NCBI GenBank assembly: GCA_028565635.1
Contig: JAOXYB010004568.1
Coordinates: forward strand, 1-12,315
Reading direction: 5' to 3'
Origin: Phoronis ovalis
Taxonomy: Eukaryota > Phoronida > Phoronidae
DNA length: 12,315 bases
In this document: in pieces, positions 6,729 through 12,315 of the stretch
Layout: each line of letters begins with the position of its first letter
Numbering within the stretch: the first letter of the stretch is position 1
The notes under the pieces: model-generated
What the model was told of the DNA's origin: nothing
The model's input: the letters and a program-made list of their open reading frames with translations, nothing else
The model's database searches: none
Made by a program: the position numbers and the translations under genes

Positions 6729-9043
6729 CTGAAATAAAGAAATAAGAGTTCAAAATTCAAAATTTTGTATAATTTCCTTGAAGCAGGAACTATCACTTAC
6801 TACACATGGTTTAAATGCAATGTGTATTTTAAAGTTTTAAAAGTCACATTTTAGTATCAAACTTCGAGACTGAAATCTAATTCATTGTCTGCTATAACAG
6901 AGGACTGCATGATATGTCTTATTTTATTTCTGTTATGAAGTGATCGACTTGTTTATTAGAGGCAGTAATATGTCCAAACTTATATTGAAATAATAAACAT
7001 TTTCTTTTATAGATACCTACCCCATCTAACCATTCCATAGCTCAGATTGTTTTCAGTCTGTTGTGATTATTATCCTAAGCTTTTCAGCACAATAAGAACG
7101 CTGCTTATAAAATTACGAAATATTCACCTTCTGAATGATATTTTGAGTAATGACATTCCCCAGTGTATGATGTCATAAAACCTATATCAACCTTTGACTA
7201 GATATAGATATTTCGACAGACATATATTGCTTACTAAGGTTATCAGTGAGCAGTATGATATTTACAGTAAGCAAACATAAACTCGTATTTCTTCAGTAGT
7301 AGTACACATGAGTTACAAATTAATTATTATTTTCAGTGTGGTTAATGATCAAAACAAAACTACCGGGTAATGAACAGTACTTTAACTATACATATAATGA
7401 TGTTCACTCAATTATGAAATCATATTTAGCTCGACATGATGTACAGTAACACATCGCAAGAGCAAGGGTTAAGTTTTCCTGAAGTTAATCTCGGTACAGT
7501 TTTAAATAAACATTTGTAAACAGTTCCTATCACATTTTTATCAAACAAATAAAACTATCCTGACATTTTATTATTCAGGTTATGTCATGATGTTATTTTC
7601 AGATTTGCGTGTAAAGTGGATGAAATTTAATTAATGTTTAATATGTCATTTACTTGCTAAAATGTAGTTATAGCTGAAATTTAGATCTATATACTATGCT
7701 TTACCGTAGAATTTACCTATTAATTTTTGTAAGATATCAGTGACACGCTAATTAAATTTGATACCTTTCACACAAGTCTGAAAATACCACAATGACCTGG
7801 CCTGGATGCAAAGTTTCAGAAAGCATCTATTTTGTGTAAACAAAATGAAATACGGATTTTCACGAATTTTTATTCAAAACAGTAACAAGACTCTAACTTA
7901 GCCTTAACACTTAAAATATATAGTTCTGCCATTCGATTTCTCTTAAACTTTCGCTGTTTACGTCTCTGTGTCATTCTCTAAAATGTTGGCTACTTTTTGT
8001 TTAGAGTTTATATTCACATTATAGATCAGAGTTGGTGTCTCGAAACTTTGCGTACATAAGTCTAAGGTTCCGATGCGTTTATGATGAAATTTAGATTAAG
8101 TTTAGACCTTATGATACACTTAAGGCGGACGTACGTCGTAAGATAGCTACGATAGATACGTAAATGATCCAATTATATTAGCCTTTAGTTTGTTAATTTT
8201 CTAACCTTTTTTTGGCATGCATATTATATACGTTATGGTCAATGAATATCTTATATTTTAACATAGTTTTACATCGTATTGATTTACCCTAATTTTGTTC
8301 CAAGACAAGCTATTGAAACATTGTTTACTCAGTAGTATAGTCCGTCCCACCAGAATATATTGATAACATTACAAGGTTACCAAGTCAAAGTATAGTGTGC
8401 AACTTATCAGTTTAAGTTTATAGCTCAATGAGATTGCGATGCCAATATAATAATACTAATAGTGTATACTGTTTATAATCTTACCAGCTTATAAATGCAT
8501 TGTATGTAAGACAACCTGGGAAAAAGTTTGCTAACAGTACATAAGTGAACAGTAAGTTGTATGCAAGCCCCAAGATACTTTTATGTAGTCACTATATCAG
8601 CATAAAACTAAAATATAGATATATTTACGACGTTTCTGTCTTTCTCAGGTATATCTTGCATGCAAAATACTTTTGATTCTTTGTTTAACTTTATTCTATT
8701 ATTCACTTGGTAATATTTATTGAATTGTAGAGAACTAAAGGATAACACATTTTATTACTATAGCTGCAGTTATTATGTCAGTAAGCCAACTTTAATTATA
8801 TGAAATAATAAAATTGTAAAATTATACTTGTTATTAAATACGTTTAACAAATAACAAAAACATGTTATGTATCAACAAGAACTAATAGGAAATCTGAGAT
8901 TGTTTGTCAACTTGTAATTCATAATTGCAGTCTCAGTAATGTAGCGAAATTTAACTGTAATTTTAAATTATCCTTAATTGTATAGAGATATATACTTATA
9001 TTATATATATGCACGTCTATCTATATCATGTACCGTATCTTTT

Positions 9044-9150
9044 CTAATAATTGCCACTGCTTTAATAATCGCCCCGCTCTATAATCACCCCCTCTGGTGA
9101 CTAAAATAAATCAATAATCGCCCCCTCTCTAATAGTCGCCCCGGGCGGCA
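9044..9150. repeat. Cluster of 'aat(c/a)(g/a)cccc' motifs, left
   Basis: Several near-copies of taataatcgccccctct (9053-9080, 9110-9128, 9129-9143) separated by AT-rich spacers and ending in a CCCGGG core. They contrast sharply with the AT-rich surroundings. The look is that of a transposon's sub-terminal repeats, but no matching inverted ends or target duplication could be found. Confidence 0.6.
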
Positions 9151-9420
9151 ATTTGAATTGAAGACCAATTTGAATTAATATGAGATAATCACATTTTAAT
9201 TCATTATTATGTGTAGTTGATTAGCTCCTTTTTGGTTGATGTGTATTTATTAGTAATATTCCCCCAAATTAACCTTAATAAGTGCTTTGGCTCGCCAAAC
9301 AAACTTCCGATCACCAGACATCTCCAATAATATGACTTTTGTTTGATAAACTGCCTTATGTATAGCAAACAATAGAATTAAAAAATCTTAAATATTCATG
9401 CCAGGAGTATATAGAAGTTA

Positions 9421-9468
9421 GTAATCGCCCCCTCTCCATTAATAGCCCCTTCTAATAATCGCCCCCCG
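9421..9468. repeat. Cluster of 'aatcgcccc' motifs, right
   Basis: Same motif family as at 9044-9150 and in the same orientation: gtaatcgccccctctcc, taatagccccttc and taataatcgccccccg. The two clusters sit about 270 bases apart. Both being direct rather than inverted argues against a simple TIR element with these as ends. Confidence 0.6.
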
Positions 9469-9490
9469 TAAAAGCATTTTTTTAAATAAT

Positions 9491-9692
9491 CCGCTGGTTG
9501 ACTATAAATAGCCTGTATCATTGTAATGTAATTCGGTTGTTCGCTTACATTTGAACAATAAACTTCGTGTCGTTCTCATCAAACATCTCTCTTATTTCTC
9601 GTCTTTTTACGAACTAGTGCAGACTCAACCAACGGCCCTGAGCCAAAGTCTGCACTTCACGTCATTCGTTACACGTCATTTCTCGTGTTACA
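9491..9692 (+). mobile_element. Possible solo or fragmentary LTR
   Basis: In order on the plus strand: TATAAATA at 9503-9510, AATAAA at 9557-9562 with a T/C-rich stretch after it, and two GTTACA tails at 9668-9673 and 9687-9692. The tails are part of an imperfect CGTCATT...GTTACA direct repeat. A promoter and poly(A) signal about 50 bases apart ending in TTACA is typical of gypsy-type LTRs. The expected TGTAAC start was not found, so the left end is lost or the reading is wrong. Confidence 0.3.
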
Positions 9693-9999
9693 CAAAATAT
9701 TCTTTGTAATTTAGGTTTTTACCTTTTTTATGATGAAGAATATTAATCGCTTCTTTGTGAAATAAATTACACTTAAAACAAAAATGAAGGAATTTTTTTC
9801 AACATACCTTTTTATTAGCTTTATTATTGATCAAGAACATAATTAAATTTTTGTTATAATATGTTATTAGATATGATAATTCTTACCGGGAAACAAAATT
9901 ATTATTTTAAAAAATCAGTAGCGAATCTGATATCAATTAGAAACATCCTATGCATATTGTATAAGGATTTACAGTTGTTTAGGTAAGTCTTGGAATGCT

Positions 10000-10005
10000 T
10001 TTATT
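10000..10005 (-). terminator. Candidate poly(A) signal of the mucin-like gene
   Basis: Minus-strand AATAAA, the first one downstream of the stop codon at 10452. It gives a 3' untranslated region of roughly 450-480 bases. Confidence 0.45.
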
Positions 10006-10055
10006 TCTAATTATACAAGCATCGCGCGCTCCTCTTGAAAATTGTTTCGTTTTGC

Positions 10056-10067
10056 CCGCTAGGTGGC
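10056..10067 (+). promoter_or_regulatory. CTCF-like site
   Basis: CCGCTAGGTGGC matches the conserved CTCF core CCRSYAGRKGGC at every position, in a generally AT-rich stretch. It lies in the presumed 3' untranslated region of the mucin-like gene, on the side facing the next gene. CTCF is conserved in bilaterians; occupancy here is inference. Confidence 0.35.
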
Positions 10068-10451
10068 TGGCTTTTATGTATGATCTATTACATATAACAG
10101 GGTTCTTAGAATTAAATGTATACAAGTTTTAACGGATTTCACTTTAACATGGTTATCTAGAATTAGGACATTATTTACATTCATATATTTTCACTGTGTA
10201 TAAACTAACATTCGTAGTATGCACCACTGTCCGGTCTTTAAGAGATTCGGCGATGGTAAAGGCATGTTGTCAAAGTTTCGAAGAATTTGCTCAGAATTGC
10301 ATCTACCATGTATCTAAAACAATCTAAAACAATCTGCTACTTTTAGTCACAACAAAATATGACCTAGGTTCCTAAAGAAGTCAATATCATGGCTTACTAT
10401 ATAGTTAGACAAAAAGGTCCGAGAACAGTTACTAATTTTATGAATCTGAAA

Positions 10452-12315
10452 TTACACTTCAGTATCTCTTATATGTTCTATTACTTCTTCCTCGCTGCAC
10501 TTTATCTGTCCGCCATTGTTTTGAACAGTTTCGCTCTCGTGTTTTCTATAGTTTCTGCGAAATCCCAAATTTCTTTTTAGCATTTTCATATCTTTAGCAA
10601 TAGTACTCAAATCCAGCAAACATATTGAAACAACAAATGCAATCATTACAATAGTAGCTGTTACACCTATTCCAACAGCTGACGGCCTGTTATCAACAGT
10701 ACTTATGACGCGACGCGCATATCCCTGAATTTGTGGCAGGGTTATCACAGTTGGTTGAAGATCATCTGTATTGTCGATCTCTGAATTAGGATACACTGTG
10801 ACATCAGTTTCACCGGAAGTTGATGTCATTTGTGTAGCAGACGAGCCGGAATTGCTTGTGCTACTTGATAGAGAAACTGATGGATGCGTCTCATTATCAA
10901 TGCTAGTCAGTTGCGACGGAGAAAGTGACAAGTTTGATTTTGTAGAACTGTGCGTAATGCCAGAATCGTTTCCAACAGTTTGAAAATCCCCCGTTGCTTT
11001 CGTTTCATAAATTTCATGTGAAGTTACTGGTCTGGAGGCATAATTTGATCTGGTGCTACTTGGCATAACAATAGTTGTCATTATAGCTTCACTTAGTATT
11101 AGCGTGACACTCGTTTTCATAGACGCGGTAACAGATGGAGAGTCATTAAATGTCGGAACATGACTGCTACCAGTAACGTCATCCACCAAAAGCACACCAC
11201 TATTAGCCTGAGAGTTGATATTGCTATTTTGGGACATTTCTGAGAAACTGTCATCGATTAAATCAGTTAATGCGACATGTCTATTTATGTCTGAGGAAGC
11301 AGCATACAAGATATTCATGCGAGCAGTTGATATGCTTGAGAAAGGTTCTTGTTCATATGATGGCCACGACGAAAGAACATGTTCATGAGAAGTGGCGTCA
11401 GTGGTAGACAAAAGTGTAAGGTGTAAGGATGGATCGACATAAGTACTGGTTGTTTGCTCCCTATTTAATGAAATCTGTGAACTGGGGAACTGCGTTGATG
11501 TCATGTGTACTGATGACGGCAAAATTGTAACTGAAGACGGTCTAAGAGTCTCTGTTGTCACGTAACTAGAATAGATTCCTGTATGACTCACTTGCGAGTC
11601 TACTGTGGTTGATACTATTTCAGCGGCACACGTTTTCATTATTATAGTTGGCGACGTCCTGTCAATAACAGATGTAGAGTGTAAATGTGAAGTTGTCATG
11701 TGAAGTTCTGTGTCATGTGTCATGTGTGTTGTATGCACCCATGCTAGTGATGATGGCAACATAGTTTTGTTAGTTATATCCACGTCATTCCCAGTATTGA
11801 GAGTCCCTTTTGATGAACTGAAATGTGGCATTACGGCATGGGATGATGGTGCATCTACAGAATAATGCGTTACTCTAGTTACAAACAACACAGTGCTTGA
11901 TGAAGGCAAAGCTACAGAAAACGGCAATGCGCTGTAACTCAGTGAAGGCAACCTTGTGGTAGGCGTCAATGAACTGCCATGTGATATCTTGGTACTTAAT
12001 AGAGGCGTGTCTGTGGTAGATGTCAACGAACTGACATGTGATATCTTGGTGCTTGACGAAGGCGTGTCTGTGGTAGACGTGAACGAACTGCCATGTGATA
12101 TCTTGGTACTTAATGAAGGCGTGCCTGTGGCAGACGTCAACGAACTGACATGTGATATCTTGGTACTTAATGAAGGCGTGTCTGTGGTAGATGTCAACGA
12201 ACTGACATGTGATATCTTGGTACTTAATGAAGGCGTGTCTGTGGCAGACGTCAACGAACTGACATGTGATATCTTGGTACTTAATGAAGGCGTGTCTGTG
12301 GTAGATGTCAACGAA
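10452..12315 (-). CDS. Mucin-like single-pass membrane protein, C-terminal part
   Basis: An uninterrupted minus-strand frame that stays open to the right edge of the window, so the true start and signal peptide lie beyond 12315. Counting residues from 12311: 2-115 are six 19-residue repeats of the type TSTTDTPSLSTKISHVSSL. Residues up to about 545 form a Thr/Ser/Pro-rich stem with Val and His but few Cys, a likely heavily O-glycosylated extracellular stalk. A hydrophobic helix spans about 545-567 (10611-10679). It is followed by a basic stretch (KMLKRNLGFRRNYRK) and an acidic end, EEEVIEHIRDTEV, giving type I topology. The stop is TAA at 10452-10454. No folded extracellular domain is seen in this part. 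The repeats and length suggest a surface or mucus-associated protein; I do not assign a family. Confidence 0.85.
   Translation of the reverse strand, partial: SLTSTTDTPSLSTKISHVSSLTSATDTPSLSTKISHVSSLTSTTDTPSLSTKISHVSSLTSATGTPSLSTKISHGSSFTSTTDTPSSSTKISHVSSLTSTTDTPLLSTKISHGSSLTPTTRLPSLSYSALPFSVALPSSSTVLFVTRVTHYSVDAPSSHAVMPHFSSSKGTLNTGNDVDITNKTMLPSSLAWVHTTHMTHDTELHMTTSHLHSTSVIDRTSPTIIMKTCAAEIVSTTVDSQVSHTGIYSSYVTTETLRPSSVTILPSSVHMTSTQFPSSQISLNREQTTSTYVDPSLHLTLLSTTDATSHEHVLSSWPSYEQEPFSSISTARMNILYAASSDINRHVALTDLIDDSFSEMSQNSNINSQANSGVLLVDDVTGSSHVPTFNDSPSVTASMKTSVTLILSEAIMTTIVMPSSTRSNYASRPVTSHEIYETKATGDFQTVGNDSGITHSSTKSNLSLSPSQLTSIDNETHPSVSLSSSTSNSGSSATQMTSTSGETDVTVYPNSEIDNTDDLQPTVITLPQIQGYARRVISTVDNRPSAVGIGVTATIVMIAFVVSICLLDLSTIAKDMKMLKRNLGFRRNYRKHESETVQNNGGQIKCSEEEVIEHIRDTEV
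11967..12314 (-). repeat. 57-bp coding minisatellite
   Basis: Six units of 57 bases (19 codons), nearly identical and still running at the window edge. A seventh, degenerate unit is at about 11910-11966. Differences are few: Thr/Ala at position 3, Asp/Gly at 5, Val/Gly at 16. The unit length is a multiple of three, so copy-number changes leave the frame intact. Confidence 0.95.

Larger units (their letters stand above)
6790..9990. other. Long gene-free stretch
   Basis: About 3.2 kb of AT-rich DNA with no substantial open frame on either strand. A minus-strand ATG at about 7820 opens roughly 20 codons up to an AAAG|GTATCA donor-like site. Its exit phase (2) does not match the phase-0 entry of the exon at 6728, so it is not called. 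If the membrane protein gene has upstream coding exons they are short and hidden here. The right part (9040-9700) contains the repeat and LTR-like elements listed separately. Confidence 0.6.

Noticed and set aside
6242-6796. Two further minus-strand frames overlapping the membrane exon
   Set aside because: They are alternative frames of the 6020-6728 exon or cross its acceptor, and have no coherent helix or domain pattern.
10389-10983. Plus-strand frames of 63 and 70 codons
   Set aside because: Antisense shadows of the mucin-like coding region and its 3' end.
12309-12311. Apparent start of the mucin-like protein
   Set aside because: The codon is TTG, the Leu of a repeat unit, and the frame remains open to the window edge. 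The true start is outside.
1-12315. tRNA, rRNA or CRISPR arrays
   Set aside because: No cloverleaf, no rRNA core motifs, and the tandem arrays have no repeat-spacer structure. CRISPR is not expected in a eukaryotic genome.

Overview
The window looks like nuclear DNA from a metazoan. It is AT-rich, its coding blocks are short exons bounded by GT/AG splice sites, it carries a CA microsatellite, and a TIR transposon sits inside an intron. The style (a G-rich intronic repeat with internal 'ttaggggt' motifs, a Thr/Ser-rich single-pass mucin-like membrane protein, expanded tandem exons) suggests a mollusc, most likely a bivalve. That assignment is inference, because no marker gene is present. All supported coding sequence is on the minus strand.

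Reading in the direction of transcription (right to left): (1) 10452-12315 is the 3' part of a mucin-like type I membrane protein. It has at least six 19-residue Ser/Thr repeats, a long Ser/Thr-rich stem, one transmembrane helix and a 52-residue cytoplasmic tail. A plausible poly(A) signal lies at 10000-10005. (2) About 6.8-10.0 kb has no convincing gene. It holds clusters of 'aatcgcccc' motifs, an LTR-like TATA/poly(A) block and a CTCF-like site. (3) 6020-6728 is one large exon of a four-helix membrane protein with glycosylation sequons in both predicted external loops. (4) Downstream of it lie candidate tail exons at 5724-5810, 3940-4095 and three near-identical copies at 2755-2958, 1808-2014 and 906-1112. 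With the splice sites proposed here, every tail exon starts and ends in phase 1, matching the phase-1 donor of the membrane exon.

The centre of interest is 842-3579, a tandem triplication of a roughly 0.9 kb unit. Each unit contains one tail exon plus all or part of a small non-autonomous DNA transposon. The rightmost transposon copy (3072-3650) is complete: inverted terminal repeats and an exact 8-bp target duplication, TCTGTATT. The two others are cut at one shared breakpoint inside the element, joined to the left flank with a 2-bp microhomology. So the transposon inserted first and the exon was amplified afterwards. The exon's C-terminal part resembles the opening beta strand of a caspase p20 domain (Met-Gly-Val-Ala-Val-Ile-Ile-Asn-Asn-Gln-Asn-Phe, then Asp-Arg-Glu-Gly). 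This is suggestive but not proven, since no catalytic His/Cys exon lies in the window.

The working model is a membrane protein whose cytoplasmic end is built from interchangeable phase-1 exons, or from alternative last exons, because an in-frame stop follows closely after each candidate donor. That exon set has recently been expanded and is diverging mostly by amino-acid-changing substitutions. Transcripts are needed to decide between the two versions.
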